Shown in pieces: positions 23,474 to 33,960 of a stretch of DNA of 64,000 nucleotides (positions within the stretch are counted from its first letter, which is position 1; each line of letters begins with the position of its first letter). Source of the stretch: Ceratotherium simum simum. Taxonomy: Eukaryota > Chordata > Mammalia > Perissodactyla > Rhinocerotidae. Below the pieces are notes generated by a model. That model searched no databases. It was given only the letters and a program-made list of their open reading frames with translations, and had not been told where the DNA came from. Position numbers and translations under genes: made by a program. The stretch lies in NCBI RefSeq assembly GCF_000283155.1, contig NW_004454178.1:3178552-3242551 (forward strand). Reading direction: 5' to 3'.

Positions 23474-26400
23474 AATCATCCTATTTTTCTGTCATTTTGC
23501 AAATGTTTTGACTTTATTAATATAAAATATATTGAGAAATAGAAAATTTTACAACCTACTTGTAGGTATATGTATTTTTTTTCATTTCCTTCTTCCCATA
23601 ACTCTAACCCTCCCTAATCTTCAGTCTTTAAAATCAAAACAGACTAGGTATGTGTGTTATTATTCCAAATTGGAATAGAACTTTGTTAATCCTTCATGTT
23701 GATTTGGGCATGGAGGGCAATAATTCTTTGATTTTCATAATTATTTATTTCGATTTTCTTTCTTCTAAATATTGTAGTCATACTACCATCTCATGTATGT
23801 GGAGATTATATTTAAGTCTGTATTTATTTTATGTGTTTCCTACATATAGTTTTCCATTTTGTCATTATCTTTCCCCAGAATTACTTGATAGAAGCCATTG
23901 GGCAAATGGTAAAAAATATAGGAAAAGAGAACAAATAGAAAAAAATAGAACAATGATGCCTTTGGTCTTAAGCCTTTTTTAATCTTTCATGGTCTAATCA
24001 TAGGCAGAGGCCACATCTTTCAGAGAAGGATTCCTACTGGGGTACTCAGGGGGTCTCTGAGGAGCCATACACTACACTCGCTAGTAGAGTAGCTTTATTT
24101 GTATTCCCAGCTAGTCCACCTGATATCTGAAAATTTTTCACAGTTACACTGTAGGCCAATCAATAGTGTGATCTGATATCCATGGGGAGGAGGGGGACAC
24201 CCTCTGATATTTCCTATTTTTAAACTGAAGTTGTTCTGTATTCCCCAAACCATATTGATCCATGACGCTACTGATAGTTTTACTAAAGCTCCCTTTTGTA
24301 AACTCTATTACAGAGGAAACCTTGGAAAATTACAATTAATGGCAGAGAAAATGTTGGAAATCTATTTTGCCCTGTACCTTTACTGCCAGCTCCTGCTACG
24401 TACAAATAAAGCAAGACCCACGCGCTTTTCCCGCTGGGTTTGGATATGGCTGGACTGATGCGGTGGCAATGAAGATGGCTTCTATTTCTACCTCCAGGGT
24501 GCTTTAACTCTCTCCCAATTAATTTGCCATCTTGTCCATTAAGAGAATGAGCTGTAAGGACTGAATTGGCATTGTCCCCACTTTTCCATTTCAGCAGAAA
24601 TTTAAAAAGGAGGTTGTGACTATATAGGCTCAAGTGGTGCCGTCTGCTTTTCCTTTTGCGGAAATGGACATAAAAATGGTGGGGGAGATGTTAGGTGTTT
24701 AATTAGAGGTGGAGTATCTGTTTCTCCAATCTTCTCTGACTTGATACCTGCTGGCTCACACACAGGAATACAAATAAGAAGGCAGAAAACGGTTCATGAG
24801 CTCTGGTGAGAGAAATGCTAAAATTGGGTTGACCATTGAGCGTATTTCCGTATTACATTAAACCAAACACAAAAGTTTTCATTCACATGAAATGCATGAG
24901 AACTCTTAGAACAGTACAATTCTAGCTTTCAAGAAAGTAATCATTACTTATATATGAATCTAGATTTCTAAGCATATACATTTCTGAAACTATATAATAA
25001 AAATTCATATTTAAAATGGAATTTAAGAATTGCCATCAATAATAGATGCCTCCCTTTTACCTCCCAATAAAATCTCCTACCTATGGATATATATATTTGA
25101 GTAATTCTTTATTTACAATACTAAAAGATATGTCATTACTATTACAGCTTCAATGGGCCAGTAATGTTTATGGTAGACTCTTAAGACTGGTGAGTGTGTA
25201 GTTTATCCAACTACCAGAGATATTTTTTCCTTACAATTCTAGATCCACACCACTGTTGTGACTGTGGCACAAATGTAATGCACATTTCAATAAAACAGTA
25301 CAGCTGGGGATTAACAGGCTAATAAAAAGGACTTTAAAGGTGCATTAAATTAGAATTTAAGATGTCGCCTGCATTTGCAGCATAAATGCTAATAAAAATA
25401 AAAATCTGTTATTAACTTTTTATAGCCACGCAAAGTAATAAAAGCTAAAAATGCTGAAGCTTTATCAGCACATATCTATAAGATGGACAGAATAGAACAA
25501 AGTTAAGTTATGAAACAAAGGTGTTAGGGAAGAAGGGGAGAAAGTTTTAGGGGAGAGGTGAAGAGAAGTAATTTATGTATATGTATACACTTTGTTTCCT
25601 TTTGAAAACAGTCAGTTTTTCTTTGGTCTATAAGACAGCCTGAGATTGAATTGTTATGAATACAAAGGCAAAAAAAATATTTTCTATCCTTTAAATGACT
25701 GAAGCATTAAGCTAGGAGATTCTGTTTCAGGGACAATATATATGTGTAACGTGTTACTGTTTCCCTAATTCAACAATATACCATTTGTGTCAAATATGTG
25801 CAGGCAACACAACCAGGCTTGTTCATTAGGATCATACAACCTGTTAGCTGTTGCTTAATAATACACTGACCTATTCAGAGCGCTCATTGTTTAAATCATA
25901 ATTGCACAGATCTAATTGATACATGCGGCTGGGAAATTAAAATGATGATCCTCAGAGACAGTCAGCTCTCTTTCAAAATTAATGTAATAATTAAAGAAAA
26001 ATTTTAAATATTATATTCTTACTGGCATATTTGAAAGCTTTTAAAGACTTCGCATTCAGATTTTAAAAGAAAAGTGATGGTTCTCAAAAAGATTATCAAA
26101 ATGAACTACTTCCTTCTATTTAGCCATATGGAAAAGAAAATGTTTAGGGTTTTAGGGGTATAAAGACTCTAAATTATTAAGATGAAAAAATAAATGATTA
26201 CCTATTTTTCACCTACAGAAGTCATATTTACTTGGGATATATTAAAATGCATTAAAAACTTAATAAAGGAAGTTCAGGGATTGCCAAGACGCTATTTGGA
26301 GAAGCTGAAAAATTACAGCATGTTAGGTTGCAGTAAAATCCAAATAAAATTTTAAAAATTTTATATAGTGTAGAAAATGTTTGGATAAAATTTACCATTA

Positions 26401-27889
26401 ATTGTAACAAGCATTATTTCATTGCAGGTATGACTAGAGTCCTCATGTGTCAGAATCTATTATAAATTTGGAAATATAATTTTTTTCTCCCTTGAAAATA
26501 TCAGTTTTCCCATGTTTGAAAAGATTCTGACTAGCAATAGTTATCACTTGTAAGTTGCCTTTGACAGCTGACAATTACTCAAAGTGCCACTTTCTAAGAA
26601 AACCACATAAAGAAATATTCTCAGATTCAGAAAAAAAAGACTTGAAAAATATTTACCACATAAGTCAGATAGTCGAAGTCCTATTTTTCTTATAGATTTT
26701 TAAATAAGGCTATTTTTAACGGTAAATTAATTAAATAAATATGCAGCTTTTAAAGAGATAATTGTGGTTCTCAGACAACATGTAAATAATTTTGGGCTTC
26801 CTGATTTAGGAAAAAATGGAGTGGTTATAGTAGATAAAAATTCTCTGGGGCATAATTTTTGAAATCACACACACATAATTGATAAGCTCATTCTTTTCAT
26901 ATAGTTTTCATGAACTTGGTCTTTATAAAATGAAAACAAACACATACATGGCTTAACACACTCTATGCCTCACCTATCTAAATCATATTTTAAAAATATA
27001 TTTCAAGAACTCATTTCAGAAACGCTTAAGTCCCATGTTATAACCAAGAAAACACCAAACAGACCACAACCAAGGGAATTCGTGATTGAATAGGCCTGAA
27101 TCCCTCTAGCCGTAGTGTTCTTTCCCTTACGCCACAACAGAGAAGCAGAGGTTGGCCAGGAAAATGAAAAGGGTTTTTATTGGAAGGTAGTCAATCACGC
27201 ATACTCAGAAATGTGCATGCAAAAATACAACTATTTTGAAAAAGATCAACGTCTAGTGAGACTGACACAAACAATTTTAATGTAGTAATTTGTAATAATT
27301 TGGCCTGAAAATTTTAAATGATGCAGAACCATGTTACATTGTATAAAAGGTAAAGAAAGATGCAGGAATTTCATCTTTCAAAGTGCTAATCCTTATATAA
27401 TAGTACTAATTGATCTGACATAGTTTACACCAATTCAAGTGACTCTTTTGACTATACCTGAAATGCAATAGTGTCATTGCTTTTTAATTTCAAGTTCTCA
27501 CAAATGCCCGAATTAATCATCATCATAGCTAAACTAAGTGCTGAATATGAGTGAAGTATTTTATCAAGTGATTTCTATACACCAATCCACATTCTCTTAT
27601 CCAAAATCCTTGGAGTGGGATATGTTTAAGATTTTGGATCAATAATTCAGTGCATACGCCATATATTATGTCATGCCTGACCTGCGTCCACAGCACCCCA
27701 TATTCTATCACTTTCATAATTCACACTAAAACCTGAAAAGTCACAATAAGTGGGGTCAATAAAGACTAAAAAGAGTCTCAAGTCATTTTGGGTAAAGTTT
27801 TTTGCTAAATGAATTTTGGAGCCCACTTAAGAAAAACTGTTAGCTTTGAGAGCTTGTTGGATGTTGTGATTGTGGATAAGTGATTGTGT
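23474..27889. other. Long unique stretch with CNE-like blocks; weak DNA-transposon trace
   Basis: No gene is recognised. 24220-24640, 25300-25490 and 25780-25970 look like unique sequence with homeodomain-type TAAT/ATTA motifs. 27583-27640 ('TCTCTTATCCAAAATCCTTGG') faintly recalls a Tigger-type terminal region but is too short to annotate as an element. The small frames 23650-23982, 24231-24633 and 27529-27717 have no recognisable product. Confidence 0.4.
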
Positions 27890-28062
27890 ATCTGGGTTTT
27901 CTCATTTAATCCTAGTGACACACCTATGAAAGAGGTTTTTACCTACAAGGAAACTGAATTTTAACACTGATAAATATTTCACCCAAAATTATACGGCTAG
28001 TACCATAAATGCAGAACATTAATTCTAACTCAAGCCGTCTGTCCATAGGGCCTAGAATTACT
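27890..28062 (-). repeat. MIR SINE fragment, antisense
   Basis: Antisense MIR core: 'TCTCATTTAATCCTAGTGACACACCTATGAAAGAGGTTTTTACCTACAAGGAAACTGAA', 'TTCACCCAAAATTATACGGCTAGTA', then 'AACTCAAGCCGTCTG'. Confidence 0.75.
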
Positions 28063-28552
28063 TGGAGAATTGCCCACAATAGTCCTGGCAGTCTCACAGA
28101 TGCCATGGTATCCTTACTCCAGATTTTGTATTGTCTTTTTCATTTAAAGCCATTTCTCATTTTAAATGGTGGAATCAGAAGTTTATGTTTACTAAAATCC
28201 TTGCAACTATATACTAAGTAGTGTTTTCTAAGGGTCTGTAGAAAAGTGAGATAGAGAGCATATTTTAAAATTCATTTTCCTTTCTTTAAATTCTAACCCG
28301 AAAAATGTGATTAAACTTACCACTATGACAAAGGGATTTTAAGTAAGTGGGAAAATATAAATTTGATGGATAAACTTTTAAATTTCCACACATTTACGAT
28401 AGTACCCTCAGGATACAAACTATGAAGCTGCTTAATGGATAAGTCATTTGATAGAAGGACTCCGGATAGTTGAGCAAATAGGCCAAAGTTAATAAAACAT
28501 CATAATTTATAGAAAAGAATGCTCAGATAAGAATGCTTATTTTATAGAAAAC

Positions 28553-28819
28553 GAATGATTCTCTGGGGCTGGCCCGGTGGTTGGTTTAGCGTACTCCACG
28601 TCAGTGGCCCGGGGTTCGCTGGTTTGGATCCCGGGTACAGACCTACACACTGCTCAGCAAGCCATGCTGTGGCAGGCATCCCACATGCAAAATAGAGGAA
28701 GACGGGCACAGATCTTAGCTCGGGGCGAATATTCCTCAGCAAAAAGAGGAGGATTGGCAATGGATGTTAGCTAAGAGCCAGTCTTCCTCACACACACACA
28801 CAAAAAAGGAACAATTCTC
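28553..28819 (+). mobile_element. ERE2-like tRNA-derived SINE
   Basis: The body runs from about 28564 to 28808. It has a GGGGCTGGCCCGGTGG head, a B-box-like GTTTGGATCC, the ERE2-type 'GACCTACACACTGCTCA', 'GCCATGCTGTGGCAGGC', two 'TTAGCT' body units and a short CA-rich/A-rich tail in place of plain poly(A). Imperfect flanks GAATGATTCTC (28553-28563) and GAACAATTCTC (28809-28819) match at 9 of 11. The frames at 28542-28774 are translations of the SINE. Confidence 0.9.
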
Positions 28820-28864
28820 ACTATACTACTGAGATTGATTGAAGATAATAAGTATTACTTTTTG

Positions 28865-29584
28865 GAAAATGTTTTATTTTTTTAACAAAGTTTTTTTATT
28901 GTGGTAAAGTACACATAACATAAAATTTACCATTTTAATCATTTTTTGGTGTACTCTTCAGTGGCATTAAGTACATTCACATTGTTGTGCAACCGTCACC
29001 ACCGTTCATCTCCAGAACTTTTTTATCTTCACAAACTGAAATTTTGTATCCATTAAACACTAACCCCCCATTCTCCCTCCCCTCCCAGCACCTGGCAACT
29101 ACCATTCTATTTTCTGTCTCTTGACTACTCTAAGTACCTCATATAAGTAGAATCATATAATATTTTTCATTTTGTGACTGGTTTATTTCACTTAGCATAA
29201 TGTCTTCAAGGTTTATCCATGTTGTAGCATATGTCAGAATTTTACTCCTTTTTAAGACCAAATACTATTCCATTGTATCTACATACTACATTTTGTTGAT
29301 CCATTCATCCAGTGATGTTCGTTTCCACCTTTTGGCTATTATGAATAATGCTACTATGAACATTAATGTACAAATATCTGTTCAAATCTCTGCTTTCAAT
29401 TCCTTGTGTATACATCCAGAAGTGAAATTAGGAGATCATATGGTAATTCTATGTTTAATTTTTTAAGGAGCCACCATATTGTTTTCTATAGTGACTACAT
29501 CATTTTCCATCCCTACCATAAATGCACAATGGTTCTAATTTCTCCACATCCTCACTGACATGATTTAGAAAATGTTTTATTTTT
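28865..29584 (-). mobile_element. 5'-truncated L1 LINE, antisense, perfect 17-bp TSD
   Basis: The reverse complement gives the L1MA/L1MB-type 3' end, with the T-rich tail complement at 28882-28905. On the plus strand the landmarks are 'CATAAAATTTACCATTTTAATCATTTTT', 'AGTGGCATTAAGTACATTCACATTGTTGTGCAACC', 'GTGACTGGTTTATTTCACTTAGCATAATG' and 'GGTTTATCCATGTTGTAGCATATG'. Perfect 17-bp repeats GAAAATGTTTTATTTTT lie at 28865-28881 and 29568-29584. The frame at 29200-29466 is antisense L1. Confidence 0.94.
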
Positions 29585-30087
29585 ATAATTTCACAATATC
29601 CAGGGACCCCAAAGTATTTACCACTATTAACTCATTATTAATCACAGATAGATATTTTAATTTTCTGTTTACTTTCTCCCATATTGTTCTATTCATCATT
29701 TTTTACTTCTAGTGTATTGCACAGTGTCTATTACATTAAGGTAATGATAGTAGTTTCTTAAAATTTGAATAAAAGGATGAACCTCATTAGAGACTATACA
29801 TATTATATGGACAGGCCTAAGTAATTGACCAGGATTGCCAGAACATGATTATTTAACAGGATTTGAAATGGGTACATAACAAACCTCAGAGTCTCTAGTG
29901 CTTGTGAGTCTTGTGATTATGGTCACAGAGGAGGAAAGAACATCTAAACCAAAATTATTCAGACTAGATGGCTTTCTTAAGCTACTTCCCAATACATGCA
30001 CAGATAATTTTTAAGGCCATAAAGCATTATAGAGAGCCCAGCCTACCTTCTTCAAACCAGCCTTATCTGAGTAACCAGCTATACTTC
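29585..30087. other. Unique sequence, possible L2 tail trace
   Basis: 'ACTTCTAGTGTATTGCACAGTGTCTATTACATTAAGG' near 29705 may be a short L2 tail. Nothing else is recognised. Confidence 0.35.
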
Positions 30088-30299
30088 AGAGTTGTAGGGG
30101 CTAGCCCGGTGGCATGGCAGTTAAGTTCACGCATTCTGCTTTGGCAGCCCGGGGTTCACCGATTTGGATCCTGGGCGTGGACCTACACACTGCTCATCAG
30201 GCCATGCTGAGGTAGCATCCCACATAGAAGAGCTACAACTCTACAACTATGATGCACAACTATGTACTGGGGCTCTGGGGAGAAAAAAAGAGTTGTAGG
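30088..30299 (+). mobile_element. ERE2-like SINE with perfect 11-bp TSD
   Basis: The head GGGGCTAGCCCGGTGGCATG starts at 30097, with a B-box-like GATTTGGATCC, 'GACCTACACACTGCTCATCAGGCCATGCTGAGG', and the 'TACAACTATGATGCACAACTATGTACTGGGGCTCTGGGG' module at 30242-30280. It then goes straight to the A-rich tail, so the usual 3' body units are missing. Perfect 11-bp repeats AGAGTTGTAGG flank it at 30088-30098 and 30289-30299. Confidence 0.94.
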
Positions 30300-31174
30300 C
30301 TTCCTCAACATTGCTCATGGACATGCCAACTAGAAACTTTAAATTTTTTAATTGTTAAGGATGAAGAATTAGCAGCACCCATATTTTCTTAAACCAAACC
30401 TGTGAAAAATTTACTGATCTTCAGGTTTGAGAGACTCCAGAGACGGCCGACAAACCAATCAGAATTCACTGAATGCCAGTCTGATCTCTGTTCCTAGGAT
30501 GGAGTTAGGCCAGAGAAGTAAGAAAAGATGCTAATTGACATCAAGAACAAAACCAAATAATAATTCACGTAGTTGAACTATCTGTAGACACGTTAAGGCA
30601 ATAGATGACTGGAACTGAAGAATTTTAAGCAAAACAAAACAATTATTAAAGATCCTTGGTGCTCTGACTCTCCTTGTTTAAAAGTCTACAAAAGACCATG
30701 GTGGCTAGTGATTACAGAACATTAATTTCACCTCAGAAATTGATCATGGTCTCAGTTTATCTGAGTTTATCTCAGTTTATCTCAGTTTATGTATCTTCCA
30801 GATACATAAAATAGGAAAGATCTATTTAATTCCATTCCACCTTGGGGAGATTAACCTACCCAGATATACTCCATGAGAAACCAACCAATCACATTAAGGG
30901 TCACAAGAGAAAAAGAATGTGTAAACAAGTAGGAAAAGTCACATACATAAAAGGTTACCCCAATAATAAAGACTGTATCATGGTCTTTCTTAGCATTTGG
31001 TTCTAAACATATCTTTACAGAAAGTTTCATCTCTCCTATCTGAAAATTTTCATCTGAAAATTCCTGTGAAATATTTCAGAAAGTTAAAATGGAAAAACTA
31101 AGAACAATATTAGTTATTTTTGTTTATAGTATGAATGTTTCAGTACTACTTAATAAGAAAGTTGTATTAAGTAA
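30300..31174. other. Unassigned sequence, possibly a decayed LTR
   Basis: It contains 'CCAATCA'-type boxes (about 30455 and 30886), an AATAAAG at about 30966 and a 'CATTTGGTTCT' stretch after it, features often seen in retroviral LTRs. I cannot define ends, TSD or family. A 4 x 10-bp tandem repeat lies inside at 30751-30790. Confidence 0.25.
30751..30790. repeat. Tandem decamer (CTCAGTTTAT) x4
   Basis: Four head-to-tail 10-bp units CTCAGTTTAT occupy 30751-30790. Units 1, 3 and 4 are identical and unit 2 has one change (CTGAGTTTAT). Confidence 0.97.
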
Positions 31175-31290
31175 AGTTAGTAATGCTACCTACTGTAGAG
31201 TTATTTCGAGACTTAGATAAGCTAATATTTGCAAAGAGTTTAGAACATCGTCTGGCTTAAAAAAGTGTTTTTCCAAATATAATAATAGTG
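31175..31290 (+). repeat. MIR SINE 3' part, sense
   Basis: 'AGTAATGCTACCTACTGTAGAGTTATTTCGAGACTTAGATAAGCTAATATTTGCAAAGAGTTTAGAACATCGTCTGGC' (31181-31257) matches the MIR 3' half (TAGTACCTACCTCATAGGGTTGTTGTGAGGATTAAATGAG..GCTTAGAACAGTGCCTGGC). Confidence 0.75.
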
Positions 31291-32639
31291 CTAATGAGGC
31301 TAACTGGCTAGCAACTTTGCAATACTTATTGGTCAAAAAGAGTCTGTTGGAGTTAGAAGCAAATCAAACTTAAAACTGATTATGAATCCCTAATATTCTC
31401 TTCCTAAAAGAGAATACCACATTTCCTCTGTAGGAAGATCCAAAAGTAAATATTTTCACTAAAGACAATTGAGAGGTGGAAATTAATTAGCACTACATGA
31501 CTAATTAATTAGCATTCCACATACCTATAATTAGAAAGTGTTAAATATGGTCTACACCAGAGCAATTTTATAAACCCTGCCCGAGGAGTCAGGCGGTCAG
31601 TAGGGTGGTATTTGTTTCTGAGTTTGAAAGTAGCACTTGTCAAATATGTTTCCAGGAAGCATTTGCAAGAATGTCAACTACTGAATTCAAGTTGAAGGAA
31701 AACCAACAGAAAATCAGACGCATACACACTACATTCTCTCAGAATTTCTCAATTAGACATTGAGGAAGTTCATTGAAAATTTAGTTCTCCAAGTTTTCCT
31801 TACTTTATAAGTTACCCTAATATTTAATTACCCTTTATTTGTTACTATTTTCCCTCTTTCCTATGAACATATTAGCATGCAACCATAACTATGCTAAATT
31901 ATCTTTAAAAACACATACAAATCAGTGGAGCATGCTGTTTTCCTCCTTACACTACATGAAATCCACTCTAAATATATCAGAATATATTAACAGATTTCAG
32001 GAGTGTTTATTTTAGCCCTGATTCTAACACAGCTCGAGCTGACTGAACCTGTTGAGTGGGGCCTGTGGTTCTCTGTGTGGTATTCTGGACTGTTATAACA
32101 AGGCGTATCCAGAATGGATGTAATTTTTTCCACTCTTGATTTCATCAATAAATATTTTCAGAAGTGGTGAGAAAAATATGACTCAACTAGCTAAACGTAG
32201 ATTTTTATCTCTAATGTTCTTAGAATAATATTGCTTTATTCAGAAGATAACCATATCAAAATATTTTCTTCATTAAAAAAGTACATTGAAATTACTGAAG
32301 CACATTCTGTATTTTAAAATTCATCTAAAGGGAATTATTTTTCTTATCTATCCTTCATTTTATCCTCTCTGACACTATGTTAGACCAATCTACAGTATTT
32401 CCTAATGGGTCTCCCTCCCTATATTTTTGGCTTGCCAATCAGATAGCAGTGGTTAATTGATATCCTCTAGAATATCAATCCTTTGAATGTTGCCTCTTTT
32501 GTGGAACTGTCATGTATACCATACGTTCCAGTCATAAATCCTTACTATTATCTTTTTGTTTTGATAACACATCATGTGTGGGTATGTGTTCATATGTGTG
32601 TATGTGTGTGTATGAGAGAGAGAGAAAATGGGAGATCAA
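31291..32639. other. Unique AT-rich sequence
   Basis: No gene is recognised. A 12-bp direct repeat AATTAATTAGCA lies at 31481-31492 and 31503-31514. 32575-32625 is a degenerate TG then AG simple repeat. Confidence 0.4.
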
Positions 32640-33060
32640 GAAGAGAAAGACCATAAGGGACAGACTCCACCTTATTCATCCTGTATTCTGAACAGTGATA
32701 GCAACACTCAAGAAATGTTTGTCAAATGAATACTAATTTAGTTACAAAGCTAGAATTGTAGTATAAATTGCATTTGAAATGTGATAAACCTATTTAAATA
32801 AATACTTCATTCTACCTCCCTTCATTTAAATGGGCATTTAATTTTATTTAAAAATTTTAAAAAATTATTTTAAAATTTAATTTACTTTTTATTAAAATTT
32901 ATTTAATTTTCATTGATTTTATCAAAAGTGCATATTTATAATTTCTACATTCATTAATTCATATATTTAATATTTACTGAGAACCTGCTATAAACCTAAC
33001 ATATAATAGGCACTGAGGACAGGTCTTGATGCTGAAATATTTAAATGTATGTATTAAGTT
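32640..33060. repeat. Two short L2-like tails in opposite orientation
   Basis: 32650-32735 is a sense tail ('CACCTTATTCATCCTGTATTCTGAACAGTGATAGCAACACTCAAGAAATGTTTGTCAAATGAAT'). 32945-33060 is an antisense tail ('TCATTAATTCATATATTTAATATTTACTGAGAACCTGC', 'AATAGGCACTGAGGACAGG'). Between them is A/T-only low-complexity DNA at 32825-32935. Confidence 0.6.
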
Positions 33061-33399
33061 AATTTTAACGATACCATACAGATCAATGTAATGAGACAAT
33101 ATTAATAAGGCTGCCTTCACTATAGGCTCTATCTCTGACAGAAATATGCTTCTGAAATATAGAGCAGAAATATTTTCTTTAATGAAAATTAATGATTAGT
33201 AGAGTAAAATATCAGTTAAAACTATCGGTTTTATGTAGACTCGTTTCTGGTAAACTTTTTGTTTACACATCAGTTAATTATATTAATACTATTATTTTAA
33301 TAAGATTAAAACAGTAAAAACACTATAATTTTATATAAATTATTTTATTTCATTATATAAATTATTTCATTTATTTTTATAAATGATTTTATAGAAATT

Positions 33400-33960
33400 A
33401 CTAATTTAGCATCTATATGCCAGCCATGGAGGATAGAAAAGTGAAGAAAAGAGTCAGAAATCTCTGTTCTTAAAGAGCTTACATCTAGGGAGACAGATTG
33501 AAAATAGAAGTAAGTATGCACATTGTATAGTGTTATAGTAATATGTACTAAGAAGAAAAAACAATGAGAGAAGAGGAATATGGGTTGAAATTTTAGATAG
33601 GGTGGCATGGAAGGTTTCACTGGGAAAGTGGCTTTCGAGTAAAACCTAAAGCAAGAGAAGGAATTAATCTCACAGATGTGACGGGGAAGCCTAGTCCAGG
33701 CAGAGAGAGCAGCAAGTGAAGACCTTTAGGCAGAAACATGGCTGGCTTGTTCAGGAATCAATGATGAGGCTGTGGTGGTTGCAGCTAAGTGCAGGAGGGG
33801 AGAGAAATAGGAGATGAGTTCAAGGACGCGATGGAGACCCAGGTCATGTAGGAACTTGGAGACCATCATGAAGATTTTGGCTTTTCCTGTGCATGAGATG
33901 GAAGGCACTGAGAAAGTTGTGAAAAGAGGGATGACATGATCTGCACAACTTTATAACAAA
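33400..33960 (-). repeat. L2 LINE 3' region, antisense
   Basis: Reversed L2 landmarks run in order: 'TCTATATGCCAGCCATGGAGGATAG', 'CTGTTCTTAAAGAGCTTACATCTAGG', 'AGTGTTATAGTAATATGTACTAAGAAG', 'GATAGGGTGGCATGGAAGGTTTCACTGGGAAAGTGGC', 'CCAGGCAGAGAGAGCAGCAAGTG', 'GACCCAGGTCATGTAGGAACTTGGAGACCATCATGAAGATTTTGGCTTTT', 'GATGACATGATCTGC'. The minus frames at 33345-33620 and 33726-33908 lie in it. Confidence 0.9.

Noticed and set aside
27583..27720. Tigger-type DNA transposon
   Set aside because: Only about 40 bases recall a Tigger-like end (CTTATCCAAAATCCTTGG); there is no second end or TSD.
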